From Cellvibrionaceae bacterium (GTDB lineage Bacteria; Pseudomonadota; Gammaproteobacteria; Pseudomonadales; Cellvibrionaceae): DNA of 42,568 nt. The position numbers were made by a program, and so were the translations under genes. Position 1 is the first letter of the stretch. Each line of letters opens with the position of its first letter. The notes under the pieces were generated by a model, which ran no database searches, was not told the DNA's origin, and saw nothing but the letters and a program-made list of their open reading frames with translations. Shown here one piece after another: positions 1 through 7,502 of the stretch. The DNA is taken from contig JALUYN010000541.1 in the NCBI GenBank assembly GCA_027012915.1, forward strand, positions 1 through 42,568, written 5' to 3'.

Positions 1-122
1 ATTTTTCGGTCAACTTCAGATAGCAGCAGGATGCCGGCGTTACTGGTGATGTCACCGCCGGAAAAATCGGCTTCAACTTTACGGCGTTTAACGGATGAAA
101 ACTGGAAAGACTGTGGTAACAT
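1..122 (-). mobile_element. IS1380-like transposase, N-terminal fragment cut by the window edge
   Basis: The minus strand from the ATG at 122 reads MLPQSFQFSSVKRRKVEADF and continues SGGDITSNAGILLLSEVDRK. The VEADFSGGDITSxAGxLLL block is the usual opening of IS1380-family DDE transposases, which cut and paste their element. Only about 40 residues are visible, so intactness cannot be judged. The element's outer end should lie between the start codon and the nrdB stop at 365. The run CCGAATATTTCATGAAGG (minus strand, about 199-216) is a possible terminal inverted repeat because it starts with CC, but the partner repeat is outside the window. Confidence 0.7.
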
Positions 123-364
123 TTTGTACACGGCTGATGGCTTTAGGATATTGCTTCGACACCAATAACCATAAGGCTTTCAGCCGTTCTTGTTTAGTCC
201 TTCATGAAATATTCGGTTTAGCTTTCACATAGTTATCTTCAACTATGATAAAAGCGAGAGGCAACTATGCTGGATTGAGCCCTCTTACTACAATCTTGAA
301 GTATCCGTTATCCTGGCTAACTGCTCCGCTCTATTTTTTGGTAGTGGATAGTGACAGTTATAAA
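123..364. other. Gap between transposase and nrdB: IS flank, small palindrome, no gene
   Basis: No credible coding region is visible. The left part is probably the untranslated end of the IS1380-like element. A perfect 7-bp palindrome (CATAGTT, six-base loop, AACTATG) sits at 228-247 with no T-tract on either side, so I do not call it a terminator. No clear Rho-independent terminator follows nrdB, whose stop is at 365. Confidence 0.4.
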
Positions 365-1483
365 TTACCAAGAAAGAGTTGTTCCTGTCTGATACTCCGT
401 CACCCGCGTTTCAAAGAAGTTCTTCTCTTTCCGCAAACTGGCCTGTTCATCCAGCCAGGGCAGCGCATTCTCTGCACCGGGGAAGGGTTCTTCCTGGCGC
501 AGTTGCTTGGCACGGCGGTTGGCGATAAAGCGAAATTGCTCCATGTGATCTTCCGCAGAGTAGCCGAGGATGGGTTCTTGCAGCAGATAGTTGGCGTACT
601 TGGTTTCGGCGGCTTCGGCTTCGTCCCACATAGCGCGAATGGCTCTCGGGTCTAGCGTCATCTGTTCTTCTTCGAGAATCTGTTTCACCACTTTGATGCC
701 AAAGCCGCAGTGCATGATTTCGTCGCGCATAATGTACTGCAGTTGTTCGGCGGTGCCTTTCATTAAGCCGCGGCGTTGCAGTGCGAAGATGGGGCTAAAA
801 CCGTTGTAGAACCAGGTACCTTCGAAAATACCGGCGAAGAATGTGTAGGCCATGACAAACTGTTCCAGATCGTCACGATTGTTGAGATCGATCTCGGTTG
901 TGAGTACCGACTCGAGACGCTTGTTGGCGAGTTTGATTTTTCCATAAATGGCGGGGACCACGCGGTAGCGGTTATAAATTTCACTTTGGTCCAGACCAAT
1001 GGTTTCAATGCAGTGTTGGTAAGTCCAGGTATGCATGGCTTCTTCGTACACCTGACGCGCCTGGTAAATTTGCAGTTCTGGCGCGCTCATTTTTTCCATC
1101 ACTGCCAGGCCCACATTGCGCATGGCGAGAATGTCTGACGTGGTGAGGTAGGCCAGCACGTTCTCGTATACGTGCTTTTCTTCCAGAGTCAGTTTGTGAT
1201 GATAGTCGTGGACGTCCTGGGTCATGTTGACGTCCAGGGGTGTCCAGTGATTTTTGTTGGCGTTGAGAAAATACTGCCAGGCCCAGGGGTACTTGAATGG
1301 CGCCAGTTGGTTAACGTCGGTGAGGCCGTTAACGACGCGTTTGTCCTCCGGGTTAATCGGTGGCAGTGCTTCGAGAATTTCATCGTATTCTGCGGTGCTT
1401 TGAATTTGTGGTTCAACAGGCTTTTGTGCGGATTGCGTTGGCAGGGCGGCCTGAAGTGGATTGTCCCAATTTGGCTGTAACAT
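365..1483 (-). CDS. nrdB: Class Ia ribonucleotide reductase, beta (radical-generating) subunit
   Basis: NrdB builds the diiron-tyrosyl radical that NrdA uses to reduce ribonucleotides to deoxyribonucleotides. The 372-residue protein carries the full ligand set of the ferritin-like fold: Asp117, Glu148 and His151 (EAMH), Glu221 (EGTWFYNGF) and Glu255/His258 (RDEIMH). Tyr155, four residues after His151, matches the radical tyrosine of E. coli R2, so this is a tyrosyl-radical enzyme and not the Phe-type class Ic. The ATG at 1483 follows an AAGGA box. An extension to 1552 would overlap nrdA and lacks that signal. nrdB starts 29 bases after the nrdA stop, so the two are almost certainly cotranscribed under the upstream B12 riboswitch. 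Confidence 0.95.
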   Translation of the reverse strand: MLQPNWDNPLQAALPTQSAQKPVEPQIQSTAEYDEILEALPPINPEDKRVVNGLTDVNQLAPFKYPWAWQYFLNANKNHWTPLDVNMTQDVHDYHHKLTLEEKHVYENVLAYLTTSDILAMRNVGLAVMEKMSAPELQIYQARQVYEEAMHTWTYQHCIETIGLDQSEIYNRYRVVPAIYGKIKLANKRLESVLTTEIDLNNRDDLEQFVMAYTFFAGIFEGTWFYNGFSPIFALQRRGLMKGTAEQLQYIMRDEIMHCGFGIKVVKQILEEEQMTLDPRAIRAMWDEAEAAETKYANYLLQEPILGYSAEDHMEQFRFIANRRAKQLRQEEPFPGAENALPWLDEQASLRKEKNFFETRVTEYQTGTTLSW

Positions 1484-1512
1484 TGTTTGTTCCTTTGAAT
1501 TCTTTTTTTGGC

Positions 1513-4425
1513 TTACTGACAGGCTTCGCAGTCCGGGTCCAGGATGGAGCACATGGCTGGAGCTTCTTGCCCCTGACTCAGTTCGAAATCATCGTTGCTC
1601 GATGACGCGGCAGTTGTCGAAGGTGCAGGCGCAACAGGTGGTGTGTGCATAGCTTGTGGGACAGTTTCCGTAGGCGTTTCACCTGCGGCGGTTTGCTCGA
1701 CACTTTTCTCCATATGAGTCGCACCGAGAGAGCGCAGGTAGTAGGTAGTTTTCAAACCGCGAGACCAGGCGGTCTTGTAGAGATTGTCCAGTCGCTTACC
1801 GGAAGGTTCCGACATATAGAGATTTAGACTCTGTGCCTGATCAATCCACTTCTGGCGGCGCGAAGCGGCTTCTACCAGCCAGCGTGGGTCAATTTCAAAG
1901 GCGGTGGCAAAGCGTTGCTTTAAGGCGTCGGGTATGCGCTCGATGGCGGCCAGCGAACCGTCGTAGTATTTCAGGTCGTTGACCATGGCACTGTCCCACA
2001 GGCCAGCGGCTTTCAGATCTTTCACCAGCCATGGGTTGATTACCGTGAACTCGCCGGACAGATTCGATTTCACAAACAGGTTTTGATAGGTGGGTTCGAT
2101 GGACTGCGATACCCCCACGATATTGGAAATGGTGGCGGTGGGTGCAATGGCCATAACGTTGGAGTTACGTATGCCGTACTGCTCAATCAACTTGCGTACT
2201 GGTTCCCAGTCCATGGTTTGGGAGAAATCGAAGACGGCATAGTTCTCCCCTCGCGCTTGCTGCAGTTGCTTTTGGGAATCCAGTGGCAATATACCCTGTG
2301 ACCACAGCGAGCCTTCGTAGCTTTCGTAACAGCCGCGCTCTTTAGCCAGCAATGCAGAAGCCTCAATGGCCAGATAGCTGATGGCTTCCATGGAACTGTC
2401 GGCGAACTGCACGGCGTCGATGCTGCCGTAGGGCAGACCCATTTTATAGAGGGCATCCTGGAAACCCATCACACCCATACCAATGGGGCGATGCTTCAGA
2501 TTCGAGTTCTTCGCCTGGGGTACCGCGTAGTAGTTAATATCGATGACATTGTCGAGAATGCGGATGGCGGTGGTGATGGTGGCTTTCAGTTGCTGTTTGT
2601 CCAACGCGCCGTTGTGAATGTGGTTCTCCAGGTTCACAGAGCCCAGATTGCACACAGCAATTTCGTCAGCGCAGGTGTTCAGAGTGATTTCTGTACACAG
2701 GTTCGAGGAGTGCACCACGCCCACATGTTGTTGCGGCGAGCGGATGTTGCATGGGTCTTTAAAGGTGATCCATGGGTGGCCGGTTTCAAACAGCATGGAC
2801 AACATCTTGCGCCACAGATCCAGCGCCGGAATCTGTTTGAACAGGGTAATTTCGCCGGTCTCGGTCATGCGCTCGTAGGATTCATAGCGGGCTTCAAACT
2901 CTCGCCCGTAAAGGTCATGCAGATCTGGCACATCGTTTGGGGAGAACAGGGTCCACTGGCCCTCTTCGAATACGCGTTTCATAAACAGATCGGGAATCCA
3001 GTTGGCGCTGTTCATGTCGTGGGTGCGACGGCGCTCGTCGCCGGTATTCTTGCGCAGGTCGAGAAAATCCTCGATATCCAAATGCCAACTTTCCAGATAG
3101 GCGCACACCGCCCCTTTGCGTTTGCCGCCCTGATTGACGGCAACAGCGGTGTCGTTGACCACCTTGAGAAAGGGCACCACACCTTGAGATTGGCCGTTGG
3201 TGCCTTTGATATGGGCGCCCAGTGAGCGCACGTTGGTCCAGTCGTTGCCCAGACCTCCGGCCCATTTTGACAGTAGGGCGTTGTCTCGCAGTGCGTCGTA
3301 AATACCATCGAGGCTGTCAGGCACCGTGGTCAGGTAACAGGATGATAATTGTGGGCGTCGCGTGCCGGCGTTAAATAGCGTCGGCGTTGAACACATGTAA
3401 TCGAACGACGACAACAGGTTGTAAAACTCTATCGCGCGTTGAGTCGGGTTATCCTCTTGAACCGCCAGGCCCATGGATACGCGCATAAAAAAGATCTGTG
3501 GCAGTTCGATGCGGGTTTCGCGCCAGTGCAGGAAGTAGCGATCATACAGCGTTTGCAGACCCAGATACTGAAACTGCAGATCGCGCTCGGGTTTCAATAC
3601 CGCAGCCAGCGCGTCTAGGTCAAAGCTGAGAAGTTGTTCGTCTAAAAGCTCCAGCTCCACACCTCGGCTAATGGCGGCTTTCAGTGCTTGCGGATAGAGC
3701 TGCGTCATTTCCTGTTGGGTGGCCTGTTGGGCAACGTCCAGAGTGGTGAGAACCTCCTCGCGCAGAGTGTCCAGCAGTAAGCGCGCACAGACGTAGGAAT
3801 AGTTAGGCTCGGTTTCGATCAACGGGCGGGCGGCCATAACCAGTGCGGTACCAATATCCTGCTGCTTGATGCCGTTGTAGAAGTTTTTACAGGACAGCTC
3901 CAGCAACTGTTCGGTATCGACATCCTTGAGACCTGAGCAGGCTTCATCAATGATCAGTTTTACCCGGCTCATATCCATGGGAGCCTGGGAGCCATCGGCT
4001 AACAGGGTAGTAAATTGAGATTCGACGGAGGCGGCAGCGGCTTCCTGCTGGCGCTGCTGGGCGTGCTTCTCTCGATAGAGCACATAGGCACGGGCTACTT
4101 GTTGCAGACCATTGCGCATCAAACCCAATTCCACTTGATCCTGAATGTCCTCAATATTGATGGAGGCGCCCTGTGGGTAGAGCTTGTGGAAGCGCTCGGT
4201 CACGCCTTCAGCAATTTGATCAACCGTCTCCTTGACCCAGGCGGCGTCGCTGGCGGCATCGCCTTCTGTGGCGAGAACGGCCTTGGTGATGGCTACCGCG
4301 ATTTTATGGGTGGCATAGGGGGCTGTATTGCCATCGCGCTTGATGACTTTGAAATTGGCTTCCGGAAATTGGGAAGCAGTGGAGAGCGATGCGGAGTCTG
4401 CCACTGTGGCATGGGTATCGAGCAT
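1513..4425 (-). CDS. nrdA: Class Ia ribonucleotide reductase, alpha (catalytic) subunit
   Basis: The catalytic subunit reduces NDPs with a thiyl radical. The 970-residue protein has two N-terminal ATP-cone regions (about 24-115 and 150-235), the Pseudomonas-type arrangement that gives dATP feedback control. Catalytic residues are recognisable: Cys363 (LSSCYL) and Cys592 (AVCNLGS) form the active-site redox pair, and Asn575/Cys577/Glu579 (NLCTE) is the radical site. Two adjacent tyrosines in TTYYLR are the radical-relay pair. The C-terminal tail CSILDPDCEACQ supplies the shuttle cysteines (966 and 969). I start at the ATG at 4425 because AGGAAAA precedes it at good spacing; an in-frame GTG at 4461 is the alternative. 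The long leader carries a cobalamin riboswitch. Confidence 0.96.
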   Translation of the reverse strand: MLDTHATVADSASLSTASQFPEANFKVIKRDGNTAPYATHKIAVAITKAVLATEGDAASDAAWVKETVDQIAEGVTERFHKLYPQGASINIEDIQDQVELGLMRNGLQQVARAYVLYREKHAQQRQQEAAAASVESQFTTLLADGSQAPMDMSRVKLIIDEACSGLKDVDTEQLLELSCKNFYNGIKQQDIGTALVMAARPLIETEPNYSYVCARLLLDTLREEVLTTLDVAQQATQQEMTQLYPQALKAAISRGVELELLDEQLLSFDLDALAAVLKPERDLQFQYLGLQTLYDRYFLHWRETRIELPQIFFMRVSMGLAVQEDNPTQRAIEFYNLLSSFDYMCSTPTLFNAGTRRPQLSSCYLTTVPDSLDGIYDALRDNALLSKWAGGLGNDWTNVRSLGAHIKGTNGQSQGVVPFLKVVNDTAVAVNQGGKRKGAVCAYLESWHLDIEDFLDLRKNTGDERRRTHDMNSANWIPDLFMKRVFEEGQWTLFSPNDVPDLHDLYGREFEARYESYERMTETGEITLFKQIPALDLWRKMLSMLFETGHPWITFKDPCNIRSPQQHVGVVHSSNLCTEITLNTCADEIAVCNLGSVNLENHIHNGALDKQQLKATITTAIRILDNVIDINYYAVPQAKNSNLKHRPIGMGVMGFQDALYKMGLPYGSIDAVQFADSSMEAISYLAIEASALLAKERGCYESYEGSLWSQGILPLDSQKQLQQARGENYAVFDFSQTMDWEPVRKLIEQYGIRNSNVMAIAPTATISNIVGVSQSIEPTYQNLFVKSNLSGEFTVINPWLVKDLKAAGLWDSAMVNDLKYYDGSLAAIERIPDALKQRFATAFEIDPRWLVEAASRRQKWIDQAQSLNLYMSEPSGKRLDNLYKTAWSRGLKTTYYLRSLGATHMEKSVEQTAAGETPTETVPQAMHTPPVAPAPSTTAASSSNDDFELSQGQEAPAMCSILDPDCEACQ

Positions 4426-4436
4426 TATTCTGTTTT

Positions 4437-4466
4437 CCTGCGCGTGATTGGATTGCTTCACGCAGG
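4437..4466 (-). promoter_or_regulatory. Candidate ribosome-site-sequestering hairpin of the nrdA leader
   Basis: In the RNA, CCTGCGTG (4466-4459) can pair with CACGCGCAGG (4446-4437) with a two-base bulge. The 3' arm contains the AGG of the nrdA Shine-Dalgarno AGGAAAA. It lies between the B12 aptamer and the ATG, so it is a natural candidate for a translation-blocking expression platform. This is inferred from base pairing only. Confidence 0.4.
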
Positions 4467-4555
4467 GGAAACAGACGACGCTGCCGCCCTGTGTTCAGGG
4501 ACAATAGAAATACGTCGATATGAGTCCATAGCCATTATGCGCGAAGGCCTGAAAC

Positions 4556-4580
4556 ATTCATTCGGCAATACCGAATGAAT
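4556..4580 (-). promoter_or_regulatory. Perfect 10-bp hairpin directly after the B12 aptamer
   Basis: ATTCATTCGG and CCGAATGAAT form an uninterrupted 10-bp stem around a five-base loop, immediately 3' of the riboswitch P1 stem in the nrdA leader. No run of U follows (GTTTCAGG), so it is not a canonical terminator. It may be part of the expression platform or an antiterminator partner. Confidence 0.5.
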
Positions 4581-4581
4581 C

Positions 4582-4820
4582 GCTGTGGCAGGTCTTCGGA
4601 CTTAGGGGCTTGCAGTTGTTTTCTACGTTTGAATACGAGATGACTGCGCCTTCAGCGACGGCTTCCCGATAGCCTCTTTCAAAGTCTACCAGTGCCTGAC
4701 AACGTGAATCCCTTGAGAATTCACGCTCTCTGTCGCTGTTGTTCCCCAATACCGCTGCGCGTCAGTTCCGGAGTTTCACCGGATTCCCTCTTAGCACCCG
4801 TATAGGCAGTGAACCATAGC
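4582..4820 (-). ncRNA. Cobalamin (adenosylcobalamin) riboswitch upstream of nrdAB
   Basis: The minus strand carries the hallmark elements of the cobalamin aptamer. The core GGGAATCCGGTGAAACTCCG is followed by GAACTGACGCGCAGCGGT (about 4751-4787). The 3' B12 box AGTCCGAAGACCTGCCAC is at 4585-4602. P1 closes as GCTATGG (4820-4814) with CCACAGC (4588-4582), with a single A-C mismatch. Cobalamin binding normally switches off the downstream gene, here the B12-independent reductase. The same logic is known from the Streptomyces class Ia nrdABS operon, where a class II B12-dependent enzyme takes over. It implies an nrdJ-type gene elsewhere in this genome. Confidence 0.95.
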
Positions 4821-4827
4821 TGGGCCC

Positions 4828-4856
4828 AATATACAGTGGTTTTTTTATGTCGGCAA
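4828..4856 (-). promoter_or_regulatory. Promoter of the riboswitch-nrdAB transcript
   Basis: On the minus strand, a -35 TTGCCG (4856-4851) and a -10 TATATT (4833-4828) are separated by exactly 17 bases. Transcription would begin near 4821, right at the first base of the riboswitch P1 stem. The promoter sits just beyond the stop codon of the TetR gene at 4886. Confidence 0.7.
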
Positions 4857-4885
4857 CACTATATGGTGTGTGTCGCCTAGGGAGG

Positions 4886-5506
4886 TTATTTGTGGCTGAT
4901 GAAAAACGCCGAGTATACTTGATCGGAAATATCCTCCAGAGAGTACTTACCGTCGGCTTGATACCAGTTCATGGTGTCCACCAGAGCGCCGCGAATAAAA
5001 CTGCGCAGTATCACCACTTCTACGCGGGTCATGCCTTCGCTGATGGCCTGCTTCAAACGCTTATGCCAGAGTTTTTCGTAGGCTTCGCGGTATTGCAGAA
5101 CGATGGCCTGATTATCGGCGTTGATACTTCGCCACTCGCCGAGAATCATAAAATCGTGACCGTGGCGGGAGTGAATGGCATCCAGTTCGCAGCGGATCAG
5201 GGTTTTGATCTCTTCCTCAAGTGAAGTGGCTTGGTCCAGTTCTTTGTAGAGGTGCATCAGGGTGGTACAGATGGTTTCCACCATTACGCAACGCAGAATC
5301 TCTTCTTTGTTGGAAAAGTGATGAAAAATGCTGCCTGAGAGAATCCCTGTGGCGCCGGCAATGTCTCGCACGGTGGTTTTCTCGAAACCTTTTTGACGAA
5401 ACAGCTGGCGGGCTTCTTTAAGCAGACGTCCCTTGGCGGACTCTGGGTTGGTAATCAGCTCGCCGCTGATCAACTGCTCGGGTGTGGGGGCTGTGGGCTG
5501 AGCCAC
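4886..5506 (-). CDS. TetR-family transcriptional repressor of the acyl-CoA operon
   Basis: A 206-residue TetR-type regulator. The N-terminal helix-turn-helix reads AKGRLLKEARQLFRQKGFEK, then TTVRDIAGATGILSGSIFHH with FSNKEEIL; the helical rest is the ligand and dimer domain. I start at the GTG at 5506 because AGGAG lies eight bases before it. This gives a normal TetR length; the longer readings to 5557 or 5575 lack a ribosome site. The gene diverges from the acyl-CoA dehydrogenase operon. Three palindromic operators in the shared region suggest it represses that operon and perhaps itself, released by an acyl-CoA intermediate as in FadR/LiuR-like TetR proteins. The ligand is not readable from the sequence. 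Confidence 0.88.
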   Translation of the reverse strand: MAQPTAPTPEQLISGELITNPESAKGRLLKEARQLFRQKGFEKTTVRDIAGATGILSGSIFHHFSNKEEILRCVMVETICTTLMHLYKELDQATSLEEEIKTLIRCELDAIHSRHGHDFMILGEWRSINADNQAIVLQYREAYEKLWHKRLKQAISEGMTRVEVVILRSFIRGALVDTMNWYQADGKYSLEDISDQVYSAFFISHK

Positions 5507-5660
5507 GCGCTTTCTCCTGTCACTGATGGTTCTGGTACTGCTTGCTCCTGCCTGCATTAGAGGCGGATCGCGCACTATAGAGCGATGGCCGGTAAGGTCA
5601 ATAAAGAGTTTCGCATCCGTTGTATCACTCCGCTCCCTCTCTCCTACAGCAAGCCCTATT

Positions 5661-5682
5661 TCTTATAACAATCTTATAACAA
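5661..5682. repeat. Tandem 11-bp repeat in the TetR upstream region
   Basis: TCTTATAACAA occurs twice in direct succession. On the minus strand this gives two consecutive TTGTTATAAGA units, each with a TATAAG that could serve as a -10 for the TetR gene. I found no convincing -35 at 16-18 bases, so promoter function is only possible. Confidence 0.45.
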
Positions 5683-5704
5683 CGGCTTTGAGCGATTTGG
5701 TTTA

Positions 5705-5733
5705 TTGACAACCAAGCGCCTGCTTGGTTAATT
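5705..5733 (+). promoter_or_regulatory. Promoter of the acyl-CoA catabolic operon
   Basis: A perfect -35 TTGACA (5705-5710) is followed after 17 bases by TTAATT (5728-5733), a weak -10. The first TetR-type palindrome fills almost the entire spacer, so a bound repressor would directly block RNA polymerase. The weak -10 lowers confidence in the exact start point. Confidence 0.55.
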
Positions 5734-5785
5734 TCACAACCAAGCGCCTGCCTGGTTAATTTCACTACCAAGCGCTTGCTTGGTT
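5710..5785. promoter_or_regulatory. Three tandem palindromic TetR operators, 28-bp period
   Basis: Copies start at 5710 (AACCAAGCGCCTGCTTGGTT), 5738 (AACCAAGCGCCTGCCTGGTT) and 5766 (TACCAAGCGCTTGCTTGGTT). Each has 8-bp arms AACCAAGC/GCTTGGTT around four bases; copy 2 has one arm mismatch and copy 3 differs at the first base. The starts are exactly 28 bp apart, joined by TTAATTTCAC-like linkers, so the unit is a 28-bp direct repeat carrying a palindrome. The first lies in the promoter spacer and the other two fall in the leader. The adjacent divergent TetR is the natural binder; this is inferred. Confidence 0.85.
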
Positions 5786-5862
5786 TGGATTATGGGTAAA
5801 CCGACGAGCATTGGCAAGTCAGGCCCCAGGCACTGACTCATAATGACAAGAGAGAGGCGGTC

Positions 5863-7023
5863 ATGCTGTTTAACGAGCAACACGAAGAAATTCGCCGTAC
5901 GGTTCGCAATTTTATCGACAAGGAAATCAATCCCCACGTTGACGAATGGGAGAAAGACGGCATTTTCCCTGCCAAGGAAGTCTTCAAAAAAATGGGTGAC
6001 CTTGGGCTGCTGGGTATCCACAAGCCTGAAGAATTTGGCGGCCTGGCGCTGGATTACAGCTACGAAACCGTATTTGCCGAAGAGATCGGTTTGATCAACT
6101 GCGGCGCGTTGCCAATGGCCATTGGCGTGCAGACCGATATGGCGACACCGGCACTGGCGAAGTTTGGTAGCGATGAGCTGCGCCGCGATTTTCTGGCTCC
6201 CGCCATCGCTGGCGATATGGTGGCCTCCATTGCGGTGAGTGAGCCTCACGCCGGTTCCGATGTGGCGGCTATTAAAACCACCGCCGTTAAAGACGGCGAC
6301 GACTACGTCATCAATGGCACAAAAATGTGGATCACCAATTCCACTCAGGCAGATTTTCTGTGTGTGCTGGCCAACACCAGCGAAGGTAACAAGCACGCCA
6401 ATAAGTCTCTGATTCTGGTGCCTACCAACGTTCCTGGTATCAGTTTTTCTGAGCGTCTCAACAAGTTGGGTATGCGCTCTTCCGACACCGCTCAAGTGTT
6501 TTTTGACGATGTGCGTGTACCGCAGCGCTATCTGATTGGCGAAGAGGGCGCTGGCTTCGTTTACCAGATGATTCAGTTTCAGGAAGAGCGCATCTTTGGT
6601 GCTGCAACCTCCATCAAGGGGCTGGAAAGCTGCGTAAAAAATACCATTGAGTACACCAGTCAGCGTCAGGCATTCAACCAATCCATCCTCGACAATCAGG
6701 TCGTCCACTTTCGCTTGGCTGAGTTGCAAACTGAAATTGAAGCGCTGCGTGCACTGACCTATGACGCGGTGGAAGGCTATATCAACGGTTCTGATGTTTC
6801 CCTGAAAGCGTCAATGGCCAAACTCAAGGCGGGCCGTCTGGCGCGCGAAGTAACAGATTCTTGCCTGCAGTACTGGGGCGGTATGGGCTTTATGTGGGAC
6901 AACCTGGTGTCTCGCGCCTACCGCGACAGCCGTTTGACTTCCATCGGCGGCGGTGCAGATGAAGTTATGCTGGGCATTATCTGCAAGTTGATGGACATTT
7001 CACCGAAAAAGAAAAAGGGCTAA
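5863..7023 (+). CDS. Acyl-CoA dehydrogenase (IVD/citronellyl-CoA dehydrogenase type)
   Basis: FAD enzyme that introduces the alpha,beta double bond into an acyl-CoA. The 386 residues cover the complete fold: N-terminal helices, the mid-domain signatures IAVSEPHAGSD (about 123-133) and WITNS, and the C-terminal YWGGMGFMWDN. The MCAD-type catalytic Glu position is glycine (SIGGGADEV, Gly363). Glu242, just before Arg243 in QFQEERIFGA, sits where isovaleryl-CoA dehydrogenase has its base, which suggests a branched or methyl-substituted substrate. First gene of the TetR-controlled operon; GAGAGAGG precedes the ATG. The C-terminal lysine run KKKKG is unremarkable. Substrate is unknown. Confidence 0.92.
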   Translation: MLFNEQHEEIRRTVRNFIDKEINPHVDEWEKDGIFPAKEVFKKMGDLGLLGIHKPEEFGGLALDYSYETVFAEEIGLINCGALPMAIGVQTDMATPALAKFGSDELRRDFLAPAIAGDMVASIAVSEPHAGSDVAAIKTTAVKDGDDYVINGTKMWITNSTQADFLCVLANTSEGNKHANKSLILVPTNVPGISFSERLNKLGMRSSDTAQVFFDDVRVPQRYLIGEEGAGFVYQMIQFQEERIFGAATSIKGLESCVKNTIEYTSQRQAFNQSILDNQVVHFRLAELQTEIEALRALTYDAVEGYINGSDVSLKASMAKLKAGRLAREVTDSCLQYWGGMGFMWDNLVSRAYRDSRLTSIGGGADEVMLGIICKLMDISPKKKKG

Positions 7024-7026
7024 GTC

Positions 7027-7487
7027 ATGATTGCCGGAAATGAAAAAGACTACTTCGAAGATTGCGAGCTGGGCGAGACAATGCGCTCCAACGGTCGCAC
7101 GGTATCGGAGAGTGACATCTATCAGTTTGCCGGATTGACCGGCGACTGGAATCCATGCACACCGACGCCGAATTTTCTGCCAAAGGCATGTTCGGTGAAC
7201 GCATTGCCCACGGCCCGTTGATCTTTTCCCTGGGTATCGGCATGAGTGTTCAGATTCCCAATGCCTTGCCCAAACATTTTATTGAGGCCTACGGCATCGA
7301 CAAGGTGCGCTTTACCGCACCGACCATGATTGGTGACACCATCCATACCGAACTTGAGGTTATCGATCTGGACGCTAAAGACGACAACCCGGGTGTGGTA
7401 ACGACGCAAGTGAAAGTCGTTAACCAGAAAGGCCAAACCGCGTGCAGCTATCAAACCAAGGCTGCCGTTGCTCGCCGACCCAAGTAA
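7027..7487 (+). pseudogene. MaoC-like hydratase with a -1 frameshift at the active site
   Basis: MaoC/hot-dog hydratases add water to enoyl-CoA. Reading from the ATG at 7027, the protein runs correctly to GLTGDWNP, then leaves frame near 7153-7155 and stops at 7221. The rest (MHTDAEFSAKGMFGERIAHG and on to the stop at 7487) continues in the third frame from an ATG at 7155. Restoring one base gives a 153-residue protein of normal MaoC length with the dyad Asp40-x4-His45 (DWNPMH). The missing base lies between the catalytic Asp and His. It could be a real inactivating deletion, a sequencing error or, less likely, programmed slippage. The start is three bases after the dehydrogenase stop, so it is translationally close. 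Confidence 0.85.
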
Positions 7488-7502
7488 AACCGGAGATGTA
7501 TT

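Noticed and set aside
228..247. Palindrome CATAGTT-N6-AACTATG as an nrdB terminator
   Set aside because: No T-tract on either strand, and it lies over 100 bases past the stop.
2491..3225. 244-codon frame antisense to nrdA
   Set aside because: nrdA has all catalytic residues across this span; the antisense frame has no domain signature.
5710..5785. CRISPR-like array (three 28-bp repeats)
   Set aside because: The units are contiguous with no unique spacers, each is an internal palindrome, and they overlap a promoter beside a TetR gene; they are operators.
5734..6729. Long open frame (331 codons) on the minus strand across the first acyl-CoA dehydrogenase
   Set aside because: It is antisense to a clear dehydrogenase, shows no family motif, and its composition is that of a reverse-strand shadow of a codon-biased gene.
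7155..7487. A separate small gene starting at the ATG at 7155
   Set aside because: It begins in the middle of the MaoC active site and lacks the first 40 residues of the fold. Its own ribosome site is absent, so a frameshifted single gene is the simpler reading.
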